Positions 10,943 through 22,412 of a stretch of 64,000 bases of DNA are shown piece after piece. The stretch is from Pseudomonas indica NBRC 103045 (GTDB lineage Bacteria > Pseudomonadota > Gammaproteobacteria > Pseudomonadales > Pseudomonadaceae): contig NZ_BDAC01000003.1 in NCBI RefSeq assembly GCF_002091635.1, positions 281,155-345,154 on the forward strand, given 5' to 3'. Each line of letters opens with the position of its first letter. The stretch's first letter is position 1. The translations under genes were made by a program, and so were the position numbers. The notes below the pieces were generated by a model that was not told the DNA's origin, searched no databases, and saw only the letters and a program-made list of their open reading frames with translations.

Positions 10943-12091
10943 TCACCGTCCTTTGAACTGGGCCACATTGCGCGGGCGCTCGGCGGGCTGCGCGCCCAGG
11001 CGCTCGCCGCTCTGCGCGTCGAACAGCAACACCTTCGCCGGGTCGAACTGCAGCGTCAGGCTCTCGCCTACCTGCGGGGCGAGGTCCGGCGCCATCCGGC
11101 AGCAGACCTTGGTGTCGTTGAGGGAAACGAACACCAGGGTGTCCGGACCGGTGGGCTCGATCACGTCGACCTCGGCGCGCACGGCAGGCAGGCCGACGTC
11201 GCCCTTGCCCACTACGATCTGCTCCGGACGCACGCCGAGAATCACGTCGCGCCCTTCCAGCGCGGCGTCGTCTGCCACCGTCAGCGGCAGCTCGCAACGA
11301 GCCTGCCCGCTGTCGAGGATCGCCAGCCATTGCCCGCCCTGGCGCTGCACGCGCAGCGGGATGAAATTCATCGGCGGCGAACCGATGAAGCTGGCGACGA
11401 ACAGGTTGGCGGGGTCGTTGTAGATCTGCTGCGGAGTGCCGAATTGCTGGACGATGCCGTCCTTCATCACCGCCACCTTGTCGCCCAGGGTCATGGCCTC
11501 GATCTGATCGTGGGTCACGTAGACCGTGGTGGTCTTCAGGCGCTGGTGCATCAGCTTGATTTCGGTGCGCATCTCCACGCGCAGCTTGGCGTCGAGGTTC
11601 GACAGCGGCTCGTCGAACAGGTAGATCTTTGGCCGCCGCGCCAGCGCCCGCCCCATGGCCACACGCTGCTGCTGGCCGCCGGAGAGCTGCGAGGGCTTGC
11701 GCGTCAGCAGGTGCTCGATCTGCAGCAGCTTGGCGACCCGCGCCACCTCCTCGTCGATCTTCTCCTGCGGCACCTTGCGCATCTTCAGGCCGAAGGCGAT
11801 GTTGTCGCGCACATTCATGGTCGGGTACAGCGCATAGGACTGGAACACCATGGCGATGTCCCGATCCTTCGGGCTCATGCCGCTGATATCCGAGCCTTCG
11901 ACGAGAATTTCGCCACCGGTGATGTCTTCCAGGCCGGCGATGCAGTTCATCAGGGTGGATTTGCCGCAGCCGGACGGGCCGACCAGGATCAGGAATTCGC
12001 CGGACTCGATCTTCAGGTCGATGTTCTTCAGCGTGTCGGGCAGGCCGGAGCCGTAGCGTTTGTGGACGTTACGCAGTTCGAGGGATGCCAT
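10943..12091 (-). CDS. gtsD: Glucose ABC transporter ATP-binding protein GtsD
   Basis: A 382-residue ATPase of the MalK/UgpC (CUT1) class. Walker A is GPSGCGKST (about residues 38-46), the signature LSGGQQQR (about 135-142) and Walker B KIYLFDEPLSNLD, with switch His in VTHDQ. A C-terminal TOBE regulatory domain follows (about 240-375). It powers uptake of glucose through GtsBC. It is the last gene of gtsABCD, 11 bases after gtsC, and the porin gene follows. Older P. aeruginosa names for this locus are gltK/malK. Confidence 0.94.
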   Translation of the reverse strand: MASLELRNVHKRYGSGLPDTLKNIDLKIESGEFLILVGPSGCGKSTLMNCIAGLEDITGGEILVEGSDISGMSPKDRDIAMVFQSYALYPTMNVRDNIAFGLKMRKVPQEKIDEEVARVAKLLQIEHLLTRKPSQLSGGQQQRVAMGRALARRPKIYLFDEPLSNLDAKLRVEMRTEIKLMHQRLKTTTVYVTHDQIEAMTLGDKVAVMKDGIVQQFGTPQQIYNDPANLFVASFIGSPPMNFIPLRVQRQGGQWLAILDSGQARCELPLTVADDAALEGRDVILGVRPEQIVVGKGDVGLPAVRAEVDVIEPTGPDTLVFVSLNDTKVCCRMAPDLAPQVGESLTLQFDPAKVLLFDAQSGERLGAQPAERPRNVAQFKGR

Positions 12092-12102
12092 CGTGTTTTA
12101 CC

Positions 12103-12948
12103 TCAACCTTTGACCGCGCCGGCCGTCAGACCGCGCAGGAAGTACTTGCCGGCCAGCACATAGACCACCAGCGTAGGGAGGCCGGCGATCATCGCGGCGG
12201 CCATGTCGACGTTGTATTCCTTGGCGCCGGTACTGGTGTTCACCAGGTTGTTCAGCGCCACGGTGATCGGCTGGGAGTCGCCGCTGGCGAACACCACACC
12301 GAAGAGAAAGTCGTTCCAGATCTGGGTGAACTGCCAGATCAGGCAGACCATGATGGTCGGCACCGACATCGGCAGCAGGATGCGTCCGAAGATGGTGAAG
12401 AAGCCCGCCCCATCGAGCCGCGCGGCGCGCACCAGGGCGTCCGGGATGCTGACGTAGAAGTTGCGGAAGAACAGCGTAGTGAAGGCCAGGCCGTAGACCA
12501 CGTGGACCAACACCAGCCCCGTCGTGGTGTTGGCCAGCCCCAGCTTGCCGAGGGTGAAGGAGGCCGGCAGCAGGATCACCTGGAACGGCAGGAAGCAGCC
12601 GAACAGCAGCAGGCCGAAGAACAACTGAGAACCGCGAAAGCGCCACATCGACAGCACGTAGCCGTTCAGCGCGCCGAGCAGCGTGGAAATCACCACCGCC
12701 GGCACGGTGATCTTCACCGAGTTCCAGAAGAAGCCGCCGACGCTGTCCCAGGCCTTGGCCCAGCCGATGACGGTGAACACGTCCGGCCAGGACAACAGGT
12801 TGCCGCCGCGGATGTCGTCCGGGGTCTTGAAGCTGGTCAGCAGCATCACCACCAGCGGCACCAGATAGACCGCACAAGCCAGCAGCAGGGTCGCGTGGAT
12901 CGCCAAGCGGCTGGGGCTGAAGGGCTTGTGCCCGACCACACTAGTCAT
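12103..12948 (-). CDS. gtsC: Glucose ABC transporter permease GtsC
   Basis: A 281-residue inner-membrane permease of the CUT1 MalG type with six predicted membrane segments. The EAA coupling loop appears as VRAARLDGAGFFTIFGRILLP (about residues 183-203) and contacts the ATPase. It overlaps the end of gtsB by 8 bases, which suggests coupled translation. It forms the channel with GtsB. Confidence 0.94.
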   Translation of the reverse strand: MTSVVGHKPFSPSRLAIHATLLLACAVYLVPLVVMLLTSFKTPDDIRGGNLLSWPDVFTVIGWAKAWDSVGGFFWNSVKITVPAVVISTLLGALNGYVLSMWRFRGSQLFFGLLLFGCFLPFQVILLPASFTLGKLGLANTTTGLVLVHVVYGLAFTTLFFRNFYVSIPDALVRAARLDGAGFFTIFGRILLPMSVPTIMVCLIWQFTQIWNDFLFGVVFASGDSQPITVALNNLVNTSTGAKEYNVDMAAAMIAGLPTLVVYVLAGKYFLRGLTAGAVKG

Positions 12949-13849
12949 GGCGCTTGTTCCTCAATTCCGAATACAGGTAGGGCACGATGATGGCCAGCAC
13001 CGCGCCGAGCATGAGCATCGCGCTCGCCGCGCCGAGGCCCATCTGGCCGCGGGTGAAGGTGTGGGCGTACATGAACATCGCCGGCAGGTCGGAGGCGTAG
13101 CCGGGGCCGCCGGCGGTCATTGCCGCCACCAGGTCGAAGCTCTTGATGGCGATGTGGGCGAGGATCATCAGGGCGCTGAAGAACACCGGGCGCAGGCTCG
13201 GCAGGACGATGCGCAGGTAGATGCTCGGCAGGCTCGCCCCATCCACCTGGGCGGCGCGGATGATCGACGGGTCGACCCCGCGCAAGCCGGCGAGGAACAA
13301 CGCCATGACGAAGCCGGAGGATTGCCAGACGGCGGCGATCACCAGGCAGTAGACGACCCGGTCCGGGTCCACCAGCCAGTCGAAACGGAAACCATCCCAG
13401 CCCCAGTCGCGCAGCAGCTTGTCCAGGCCCAGGCCGGGGTTGAGCAGCCACTTCCAGGCGGTGCCGGTGACGATCATCGACAAGGCCATGGGATACAGGT
13501 AGACGGTGCGGATGAAGCCTTCGCGGCGGATGCGCTGGTCGAGCAGCACGGCCAGGACTACGCCGATCACCAGGCTGATGGCGATGAACAGGCCACCGAA
13601 CACCAGCAGGTTCTTGCTCGCCACCCACCAGCGATCGTTGTCCCACAGGCGCAGGTACTGCTGGAAGCCCACCCACTTATAGCTGGGCATGAAGCGCGAG
13701 TTGGTGAAGGACAGCAGGAAGGTCCAGAAGATGTAGCCGTAGAAGCCGACCAGCACGATCAGCATGCTCGGCGCCAGTACCAGCTTGGGTAGCCAGTTTT
13801 GCAACGCGTCCAGCGGCGAAGCCTTGGCGAAGACAGCGGTTGAGCTCAT
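12941..13849 (-). CDS. gtsB: Glucose ABC transporter permease GtsB
   Basis: A 302-residue inner-membrane permease of the CUT1 MalF type, six membrane segments, EAA loop IRAAQVDGASLPSIYLRIVLP. The ATG chosen (MSSTAVFAKASPL) gives the length usual in Pseudomonas; the open frame runs about 29 codons further upstream but without family similarity. A strong hairpin with a T-run separates it from gtsA, so it is likely expressed at a lower level than the binding protein. Confidence 0.93.
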   Translation of the reverse strand: MSSTAVFAKASPLDALQNWLPKLVLAPSMLIVLVGFYGYIFWTFLLSFTNSRFMPSYKWVGFQQYLRLWDNDRWWVASKNLLVFGGLFIAISLVIGVVLAVLLDQRIRREGFIRTVYLYPMALSMIVTGTAWKWLLNPGLGLDKLLRDWGWDGFRFDWLVDPDRVVYCLVIAAVWQSSGFVMALFLAGLRGVDPSIIRAAQVDGASLPSIYLRIVLPSLRPVFFSALMILAHIAIKSFDLVAAMTAGGPGYASDLPAMFMYAHTFTRGQMGLGAASAMLMLGAVLAIIVPYLYSELRNKRHD

Positions 13850-13963
13850 GGAAAACAGCTCCGAAGTGGGTGGATATCGCCCCTCTCCCCGCGGGGAAGA
13901 GGTTCTTGCGGATGCAGGTCGCCGTGGCGCCTGCAAGGCACCCGCAGAATCGGGAACGCCGGG

Positions 13964-13994
13964 AAAAACGGGGCCGCCTACCCGGGCGGCCCCT
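13964..13994 (-). terminator. Intra-operon hairpin with T-run between gtsA and gtsB
   Basis: On the minus strand a perfect 9-bp GC stem (GGGGCCGCC / GGCGGCCCC) is followed by GTTTTT. In binding-protein operons such a structure commonly causes partial termination and stabilises the upstream binding-protein message. Confidence 0.75.
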
Positions 13995-13999
13995 TGCCC

Positions 14000-15253
14000 T
14001 CACTGGACCGCTTGAATCGCTGCGGCCAGTTGCTGCGCCGCTTTCTTGGGATCGGCAGCCGGGTCGTTGAAGAAGTTGGTCACCACGTCGAACACCGCAC
14101 CCTGCACGTAGCTGGAGGCGGCCATGCCGTGGGCCAGGCTGGGCTGCAGGCCCGGTCCCTTGGCGGCTTCCTTGAAGTCGGCCATGGATTGCTGGGCGCA
14201 GCTGTCGAAGGCACTCATGTCCTCATCCAGACGCACCGGGATGGAGCCCTTGTTCTGGTTGAAGAACTGCTGGAACTTGGAGCCGAGCACGGTCCGCGCC
14301 AGGTCTTCCTGGGCCTTGCGGTCCTCTTCCTTGCTCAGCTTGAACATGGCCAGGGAGTCGACGTTGAAGGCGAAGCTGCCCTGGGTGCCGGGGAACGGCA
14401 GGCACTGGTAGTCCTTGCCGGCGACCTTGTTGGCGGCGGTCCATTCGCTCTTGGCCCAGTCGCCCATGATCTGCATGCCGGCCTTGCCGTTGATCACCAT
14501 GGCGGTGGCGGTGTTCCAGTCGCGCCCGGCGGCATCGGCGTCGATGTAGTCGCGCAGCTTCTTCAGGGTGGCGAAGGCCTGGACCATCTTGTCGCCGGTG
14601 AGGGTGTCCTTGTCGAGATCGACGAAGGCTTTGCGGTAGCCCTCCGGGCCGAGGACGCTGATCACGATGTCCTCGAACACGGTGCCGTCCTGCCACGGCT
14701 GGCCGCCATGGGCGACGGGCACGAAGCCGGCCGCCTTGAGCTTGTCGGCGGCGGCGAAGAACTCATCGAGGGTCTTCGGCGGGGTGGCGCCGGCCTTGGC
14801 GAATACCTCGGGGTTGATCCACAGCCAGTTGACGCGGTGCACGTTGACCGGCACGGCCACGTAGGCGCCGTCGTATTTCATGATGCCGGCGATCTGCTTG
14901 GGCAGGATCTCGTCCCACTTGTTTTCCTTGGCGACATCATCGAGGTCGGTGAGCAGGCCCAACTCGCCCCATTCCTGGATGTCCGGCCCCTTGATCTGCG
15001 CGGCGGCGGGCGGGTTGCCGGATACGGCGCGGGTCTTCAGCACGGTCATGGCGGCTTCGCCACCGCCACCGGCCACGGCGAAATCCTTCCAGGTGTGGCC
15101 CTGTTCTTCGACCAGTTGCTTGAGGGTATCGGCGGCGCGCTTTTCGCCACCGGAGGTCCACCAGTGAAGCACTTCGACTTCACCGGCATGGGCGGCGAAC
15201 GGAATCAGGGAGGCAAGGGAAACAGCAGCGGCGAGACGAGTGATCGCTTTCAT
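14000..15253 (-). CDS. gtsA: Periplasmic glucose-binding protein GtsA
   Basis: A 417-residue solute-binding protein of the CUT1 family with a typical Sec signal peptide (residues 1-23, cleavage after AHA). The mature part starts [15 protein letters not shown] and contains the cluster-typical [18 protein letters not shown] and [13 protein letters not shown]. It captures periplasmic glucose for GtsBCD. The ATG is preceded by AAAGGAA; a longer in-frame start at 15283 lacks a better ribosome site. An AAnAAnAAnAA motif touches the ribosome site, pointing to Hfq/Crc control. It is the first gene of gtsABCD, downstream of gltR-gtrS. Confidence 0.95.
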   Translation of the reverse strand: MKAITRLAAAVSLASLIPFAAHAGEVEVLHWWTSGGEKRAADTLKQLVEEQGHTWKDFAVAGGGGEAAMTVLKTRAVSGNPPAAAQIKGPDIQEWGELGLLTDLDDVAKENKWDEILPKQIAGIMKYDGAYVAVPVNVHRVNWLWINPEVFAKAGATPPKTLDEFFAAADKLKAAGFVPVAHGGQPWQDGTVFEDIVISVLGPEGYRKAFVDLDKDTLTGDKMVQAFATLKKLRDYIDADAAGRDWNTATAMVINGKAGMQIMGDWAKSEWTAANKVAGKDYQCLPFPGTQGSFAFNVDSLAMFKLSKEEDRKAQEDLARTVLGSKFQQFFNQNKGSIPVRLDEDMSAFDSCAQQSMADFKEAAKGPGLQPSLAHGMAASSYVQGAVFDVVTNFFNDPAADPKKAAQQLAAAIQAVQ

Positions 15254-15266
15254 TCGAGATATTCCT

Positions 15267-15277
15267 TTCTTGTTTTT
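15267..15277 (-). promoter_or_regulatory. Hfq/Crc-type CA motif at the gtsA ribosome site
   Basis: The minus strand reads AAAAACAAGAA directly before the AAAGGAA ribosome site of gtsA, a full AAnAAnAAnAA match. A palindrome TTGTTACAA further upstream at 15368-15376 is noted but not assigned. Confidence 0.75.
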
Positions 15278-15453
15278 ATGCAAGGCAAGTCGGAGCTTGC
15301 GTTGCAGGGATTCTAGGCACGGCCCGCAAGCCGTCGGGTAACGAAGGGATAGGAGATGGTCACGACCTTGTTACAAAACACCTAGCGGCAAGCGCGCTCG
15401 GCGGGACGAATGCTCTGACTTGCAGCTTGGGGCTTGCAGCTTGCCGCTGCGAT

Positions 15454-16926
15454 TCACCTTGGCAAAACCAAGGTGACCCGCAGCCCGCCTTCGCGCAGGT
15501 TCTGCAAGGTGACCTCCCCTCCATGGGCATGGGCGATGTTGCGGGCGATGCCGAGACCAAGACCGTAGCCCTGCTGGTTGCCGGCCAGGCGGAAATGCGG
15601 TTCGAAGACCTTCTCCAGGCGCTGCTCGGGTACGCCGGGTCCCTCGTCGTCAACGTGCAGGGTGAACACCCTACCGTCGTCTTCAATATGCAAATGGGCT
15701 TTCTCACCGTACTTGAGCGCATTGTCCAGGAGGTTGCCGATGCAGCGCTTGAGTGCCAGCGGCTTGCCCGGATAGGGCGCCACCGCCCTGCCCTCCAGGG
15801 TTACCCGGCCGTTGCCGGTGGGGGCGAGATAGGGCTCGGTGACGGTATCGAGCAGCAGGTTGAGGTCCACCGGCTCGATGTTCTCGTGGATGTCGGTGTC
15901 CTTGACGCATTGCAGCGCGCCTTTCACCAGCAGCTCCAGCTCGTCCAGGTCGCGGCCGAACTTGGCCTGCATGGCCTCGTCCTCCAGCAGCTCGACGCGC
16001 AGGCGCAGTCGGGTGATGGGGGTGCGCAAGTCGTGGGAAATGGCGCTGAACAACTGGCTGCGCTCGTTCAAATAACGGCCGATGCGCTCGCGCATGCTGT
16101 TGAAGGCACGGCTGACCTCCACCACCTCGCTGCCGCCGTGCTCGGGCAGCGGCTCCACCTCGCTGCCCAGGGACATTTCCCGCGCCGCCCGCGCCAGGCG
16201 CTTGAGCGGCCGGCTCTGCCAGTGCACCAGCAAGCCGATGAACAGCAGCAGAAAGGTACTGGTCATCACGATGAAGCCGATCTGCTGCGCCGGCAGCCCC
16301 TCCTGTTCCAGACTGACGTAAGGCGCCGGCATCAGCGAAGCGAGGTAGAGCCACTCGTCCGGCGCGATCTGGATTTGCGTGACCAGCACCGGCGGGTTCA
16401 GCGGCTCCAGGCTCAGGGCGTAATGAGCCCAGGAACGCGGCAGTTCGTCCAGGCTGATTTCGCCGTTGAAGATGCGCAGGTCGTCCGGGCTGACGAACTG
16501 CACCGACAGGTCCACCGACTTGCCCAGGCGCTGCCGCAGCACCTCCTCCACCGCCTGCAGCACCGCCCGCTTGCGCGGCGTGTCCGGCAGGACCTGCATG
16601 TTCAGCGGCCGCTGGTTGAGCGAGACGAAGAAGCGCGTACCGCCCATGCTGCGCAATTGGTCCAGCACCAGCGGCCGGTAGCCCAACGGCAGGGAGCGGA
16701 AGTAGCTGACGCTGGCGGCCATGGAATGCGCCAAGCTACGCGCACTGGTGAGCAGCCCTTCCATCTGGCTGGCGCGCAACTGGGAAACCCAGATCAGGCT
16801 GGACAGCGCCTGGGCCAGTAGCACCACCAGCAGGGTCAGGAACAGCATGCGTCCGAGCAGCGAGCGCGGCACCGGCAAGCGCCAGCGCCGCCGGACGGCT
16901 TCCCCCGTGTTCTCTTCGACGCTCAC
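15454..16926 (-). CDS. gtrS: Sensor histidine kinase GtrS
   Basis: The membrane sensor of the GltR/GtrS system, 490 residues. A transmembrane segment near residue 30 (MLFLTLLVVLLAQALSSLIWV), a periplasmic domain of about 170 residues, a second segment (FLLLFIGLLVHW), a HAMP linker, the phosphoacceptor box AISHDLRTPITRL, and ATPase boxes GNLLDNALKYG, DDEGPGVP and GYGLGLGIA. In P. aeruginosa GtrS senses 2-ketogluconate and 6-phosphogluconate and activates glucose uptake through GltR. The GTG at 16926 overlaps the gltR stop as GTGA and is preferred; another GTG lies 21 bases upstream. Confidence 0.9.
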   Translation of the reverse strand: MSVEENTGEAVRRRWRLPVPRSLLGRMLFLTLLVVLLAQALSSLIWVSQLRASQMEGLLTSARSLAHSMAASVSYFRSLPLGYRPLVLDQLRSMGGTRFFVSLNQRPLNMQVLPDTPRKRAVLQAVEEVLRQRLGKSVDLSVQFVSPDDLRIFNGEISLDELPRSWAHYALSLEPLNPPVLVTQIQIAPDEWLYLASLMPAPYVSLEQEGLPAQQIGFIVMTSTFLLLFIGLLVHWQSRPLKRLARAAREMSLGSEVEPLPEHGGSEVVEVSRAFNSMRERIGRYLNERSQLFSAISHDLRTPITRLRLRVELLEDEAMQAKFGRDLDELELLVKGALQCVKDTDIHENIEPVDLNLLLDTVTEPYLAPTGNGRVTLEGRAVAPYPGKPLALKRCIGNLLDNALKYGEKAHLHIEDDGRVFTLHVDDEGPGVPEQRLEKVFEPHFRLAGNQQGYGLGLGIARNIAHAHGGEVTLQNLREGGLRVTLVLPR

Positions 16927-17669
16927 GGCCGGTACCCATCGCCGCACGGCACCACCTGCGCTGCCAGCAGATAGCCGGCGCCGCGCACGGTGCGGATCAG
17001 CCGCGGCGCCTTGCCGGTATCGCGCAGGCGTTGGCGCAGGCGGCTCACCGCCATGTCAACGATGCGTTCGAGCGGCATCACCTCGCGACCCCGGGTGGCA
17101 TTGCCGATGGTGTCGCGGTCGAGAATCTGCATGGGATGGTCGAGGAACAACTTGAGCAGGGCGAAATCGGCGCCGGAGAGGAACACCTCCTCGCCATCCA
17201 CGTGGAACAGCCGGTGGCTGATCAGGTCCAACCGCCACTCGTCGAACGCCAGCACATCGCCAGCGGGTCGATCCTGGGTGAAGTGGGCACGGCGCAACAG
17301 CGCCTTGATCCGCGCCAGCAGCTCGCGCGGACTGAACGGCTTGCCCAGGTAGTCGTCGGCGCCCAGCTCCAGGCCGATCACCCGGTCGGTCTCGTCGGAG
17401 CTGGCGGTCAGCATGATCACCGGCATCTGCGCCAAGCGCTGGTGCTCGCGCACCCAGCGGCAGAGGCTGAAGCCATCTTCGTCGGGCAGCATCACATCGA
17501 GAATCACCAGATCGGCCACTTCGTCCTGGATGGCCTGGCGGAAGCCGGCGCCATCGCCGACGGTGCGCACCTGGAAGCCGGCGCGGCTCAGGTAGGTTTG
17601 CAGCAGTTCGCGAATTTCCTCGTCATCGTCGACAAGGAGAATGGATTTTCCGGGTTGGCTCACGTCCAC
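16923..17669 (-). CDS. gltR: Response regulator GltR (OmpR family)
   Basis: A 248-residue two-component regulator. The receiver domain (about 8-120) has the acidic pair in LLVDDDEE, the phosphoacceptor Asp in LVILDVMLPDEDG and the Lys in GKPFSPREL; a winged-helix DNA-binding domain follows (about 140-240). It controls glucose transport genes such as gts and the porin. The start is one of two GTG codons 6 bases apart (17669 or 17663). The stop overlaps the start of gtrS by 4 bases. Confidence 0.92.
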   Translation of the reverse strand: MDVSQPGKSILLVDDDEEIRELLQTYLSRAGFQVRTVGDGAGFRQAIQDEVADLVILDVMLPDEDGFSLCRWVREHQRLAQMPVIMLTASSDETDRVIGLELGADDYLGKPFSPRELLARIKALLRRAHFTQDRPAGDVLAFDEWRLDLISHRLFHVDGEEVFLSGADFALLKLFLDHPMQILDRDTIGNATRGREVMPLERIVDMAVSRLRQRLRDTGKAPRLIRTVRGAGYLLAAQVVPCGDGYRP

Positions 17670-17830
17670 ACCTTGTTGTTATGACAACGCGCGTAGCTTA
17701 GCGCGCTTCGGGCGCCCCGAACGAAACCGCATCGGCCAAGGCGAACCCGTTCACTTTTGGCATCCGTGGCCTGCCAGAGCCTGCTTTCAACGCAGCAGGG
17801 CCGACGCGCAGCAGCCTTTTGAACAGGCTC

Positions 17831-18804
17831 TCAGGCGAGCCCGGCCTGCCGCCCTTCCCTCGCCTGCTGCAACGCCACACCCGCCCCCAGCAAGCCCGGG
17901 TACTCGGCCCGCACCAGCCAGACCGGGATATCGTCGAAATACCGGCTCATGAAGCCCTTCTCCCGGAAGCATCGGACGAAGCCGCTGACCAGGAAGAAAT
18001 CGGCGAAGCGCGGCACCATGCCTCCGGCGATATAGACGCCACCCCGCGCACCGAGGGTCAGCACGTTGTTGCCGGCCACACGGCCGAGCCAACAGCAGAA
18101 CTGCTCCAGCACCTGCACGGCGAAGGCATCGCCGGCCAGCGCCGCGTCGGTCACTTCGGCGGGCGACGACAATTGCGTCTCGCGCCCATCGAGGGCGCAA
18201 CTGGCGCGGTAGAGCGTCAGCAGGCCGCTGCCGCTGAGGATGTTCTCCGCGCTGACATGGCCCTGGATGCCATGCAGGTGCCGCCACAGCTCAGCTTCGC
18301 GCAGACTGCCGATCGGCAGGTCGACATGGCCGCCTTCGCCGGGCAATGCGCGCCAGAGATCGTCGCCGAGTGGCAACAGGGTACCGACACCGAGGCCAGT
18401 GCCCGGGCCGATCACCAGGCGCGGACGCTCGGGATCGACGCTGCCCTGGCAGACCTCCACCAGCTCTTCCGGCAGGACGCGGGTCATGCCCAGGGCCATG
18501 GCAGAGAAATCGTTGATCAGCAGCAGCTCGCTGAGTCCCAGCTGGCGGCAGAAATCCGGCCGGTTCAAGCGCCAGTGGTTGTTGGTGAAGCGGAACTCAT
18601 CGCCCCGCACCGGCCCGGCGCAGGCCAGGCAGACCGCATCCACCTCGGCGACGGCCTGGCCGATCTCGTCGAGGTAGGCACGGATCGCCTGCTCCGGCGT
18701 CGGGAAATCCGCCGTCGCCAGGACCCGCACCGCCTCCAGCCGCTCATCGCGCCACAGGGCGAAGCGCGCGTTGGTACCGCCGATATCGCCAACCAGCCCG
18801 AGCT

Positions 18805-18808
<4 letters not shown>
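17831..18808 (-). CDS. glk: Glucokinase
   Basis: A 325-residue cytosolic kinase that phosphorylates glucose with ATP. The ATP site [14 protein letters not shown] is at the N-terminus, the catalytic Asp in [12 protein letters not shown], then GPGTGLGVG and GEGGHVDLP, as in the E. coli Glk group. The GTG start overlaps the edd stop (GTGA), so it is translationally coupled to edd. A longer open frame upstream of 18808 is antisense noise over edd. Confidence 0.95.
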
Positions 18809-20634
<1,826 letters not shown>

Positions 20635-20726
20635 GTCACGACTCCTGGCTCACGAATGAATGTATGCGTTTATGACAAAAATTCTGCCACCTAAAAGGCT
20701 TGATTTCTAGACTCACGGGAATAATC

Positions 20727-20741
20727 TTGTAATTCCAACAA
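20727..20741. promoter_or_regulatory. HexR operator between edd and gap
   Basis: TTGT-AATTCCA-ACAA is an exact match to the TTGT-N7/8-ACAA consensus known for Pseudomonas HexR. It sits between the divergent edd and gap starts, where one bound repressor could control both units. The sequence AACAACAA overlapping its right half also resembles an Hfq/Crc motif, 24 bases before the gap ATG. Confidence 0.85.
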
Positions 20742-20767
20742 CAAAACGACCTCACAGGACCTCACCC

Positions 20768-21772
20768 ATGACCTTACGCATCGCCATCAACGGTTTCGGC
20801 CGCATCGGCCGCAACGTCCTTCGCGCCTTGTACTGCGGCGCTTACCGGCAGCATCTGCAGGTCGTAGCTATCAACGACCTGGGCGATACCGCGATCAATG
20901 CCCACCTTTTCCGTTATGACAGTGTGCATGGCGCATTTGACGGTGTCGTCGAAGCCGACCAGGAAAACCTGATCGTCAATGGCGACCGTATCGCCGTCAG
21001 CGCCATCCGCAACCCGGCCGAACTGCCCTGGCGCGCCCTTGGCGTGGACGTGGTGTTCGAATGCACCGGCCTGTTCACTGACCGCGACAAGGCTGCCGCC
21101 CATCTGACCGCCGGCGCCCGCAAAGTGATCATTTCCGCGCCGGCCAAGGGCGCCGACTACACCGTGGTCTATGGCGTCAACCATGACGGGCTGCGGCAGA
21201 GCCACCAGATCGTCTCCAACGCCTCCTGCACCACCAACTGCCTGGCGCCGGTGGCCCAGGTGCTGCACCGCGAACTGGGTATCGAGCATGGCCTGATGAC
21301 CACCATCCATGCCTACACCAACGACCAGAACCTCTCCGACGTCTATCACAGCGACCCGTACCGCGCGCGTTCCGCCACCCAGTCGATGATCCCGACCAAG
21401 ACCGGAGCAGCCGAAGCCGTGGGCCTGGTGCTGCCGGAACTGGCCGGCAAGCTGACCGGCATGGCCGTGCGGGTGCCGGTGATCAATGTCTCGCTGGTCG
21501 ACCTGACCGTGGAACTCCAGCGCGAAACCAGCGCCGGCGAAGTCAACGCCCTGATGAAGGCCGCCAGCGAGCAGTCCGCCGTGCTCGGTTACAACAGCCT
21601 GCCCCTGGTATCCTGTGACTTCAACCACAACCCGCTGTCGTCGATCTTCGACGCCAACCACACCAAGGTCAGCGGCAAGCTGCTCAAGGTGATGGCCTGG
21701 TACGACAACGAGTGGGGCTTCTCCAACCGCATGCTCGACAGTTGTCTGGCCCTTTGCCAGGCGCCGGAATGA
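20768..21772 (+). CDS. gap: Type I glyceraldehyde-3-phosphate dehydrogenase
   Basis: A 334-residue NAD-dependent enzyme with the N-terminal NAD site [15 protein letters not shown], the catalytic Cys in [12 protein letters not shown] (about residue 155) and the C-terminal [13 protein letters not shown]. It takes the glyceraldehyde-3-phosphate from Eda to 1,3-bisphosphoglycerate. In Pseudomonas the gap copy beside edd is the glucose-induced, HexR-controlled one. It is followed 22 bases later by mgsA. Confidence 0.96.
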   Translation: MTLRIAINGFGRIGRNVLRALYCGAYRQHLQVVAINDLGDTAINAHLFRYDSVHGAFDGVVEADQENLIVNGDRIAVSAIRNPAELPWRALGVDVVFECTGLFTDRDKAAAHLTAGARKVIISAPAKGADYTVVYGVNHDGLRQSHQIVSNASCTTNCLAPVAQVLHRELGIEHGLMTTIHAYTNDQNLSDVYHSDPYRARSATQSMIPTKTGAAEAVGLVLPELAGKLTGMAVRVPVINVSLVDLTVELQRETSAGEVNALMKAASEQSAVLGYNSLPLVSCDFNHNPLSSIFDANHTKVSGKLLKVMAWYDNEWGFSNRMLDSCLALCQAPE

Positions 21773-21794
21773 GCGGCATGACCGGGAGGAACGC

Positions 21795-22277
21795 ATGAGC
21801 CGCATCGCTTTCACCACTGCCACCTTGCCGGCGCGCAAGCGCATCGCCCTGGTCGCCCACGACCATTGCAAGGGCTTCCTCCTGGACTGGGCCAAACGCC
21901 AGCGCGAACGCCTGGCGCACCATGATCTGGTTGCCACCGGCACCACCGGCATGCTGCTGCGCGAAGAGCTCGGCATGCCGGTGGAAAGCATGATCAGCGG
22001 CCCGCTCGGCGGCGACCAGCAGATCGGCGCGCGCATCGCCGAACGCCGGGTGGACATCCTGGTGTTCTTCTGGGACCCGTTCGAACCGCAACCCCATGAC
22101 CCCGACATCAAGGCCCTGCTGCGCGTCGCCGCGGTCTGGAACATACCCGTGGCCTGCAACGAGAGCAGCGCCGACTACCTGCTCAGCAGCGCCTTGCTGG
22201 AGCAGGAGCATGAATGCCGGATTCCGGATTACGCCAGTTACCTGGCGGGACGCAGCGTTCCCCAAAGCGGGCCGTAG
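21795..22277 (+). CDS. mgsA: Methylglyoxal synthase
   Basis: A 160-residue cytosolic enzyme that turns dihydroxyacetone phosphate into methylglyoxal, an overflow route when triose phosphates accumulate. Family signatures are RIALVAHDHCK, ATGTTGMLL, MISGPLGGDQQIGARI (catalytic Asp) and FFWDPFEPQPHDPDIKALLR. GGGAGGAA precedes the ATG. Its position just after gap places it at the triose branch of the module. Confidence 0.95.
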   Translation: MSRIAFTTATLPARKRIALVAHDHCKGFLLDWAKRQRERLAHHDLVATGTTGMLLREELGMPVESMISGPLGGDQQIGARIAERRVDILVFFWDPFEPQPHDPDIKALLRVAAVWNIPVACNESSADYLLSSALLEQEHECRIPDYASYLAGRSVPQSGP

Positions 22278-22397
22278 GGCGATCCTCGTTGGGCGAATGA
22301 ATTCGCCCCTACACCGGACCGATGGCTTCCCGTAGGAGCCAACTCTGCTGACGATGCGGTGGTGGGGCCCGGTTCGCGAGCAGAGCTCGCTCCTACA
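22274..22397. repeat. Two REP-type palindromes between mgsA and scpB
   Basis: The first (22274-22313) is built on GGGCGAATGAATTCGCCCCTAC; the second (22332-22397) has GTAGGAGCCAACTCTGCT and, inverted, AGCAGAGCTCGCTCCTAC. Both types recur through the window. They lie between convergent genes and may serve as mRNA ends. Confidence 0.88.
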
Positions 22398-22412
22398 AAG
22401 GCATGGAGGCTT

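Noticed and set aside
15368..15376. TTGTTACAA palindrome upstream of gtsA as a GltR or HexR site
   Set aside because: It does not fit TTGT-N7/8-ACAA, and I do not know the GltR site well enough to assign it.
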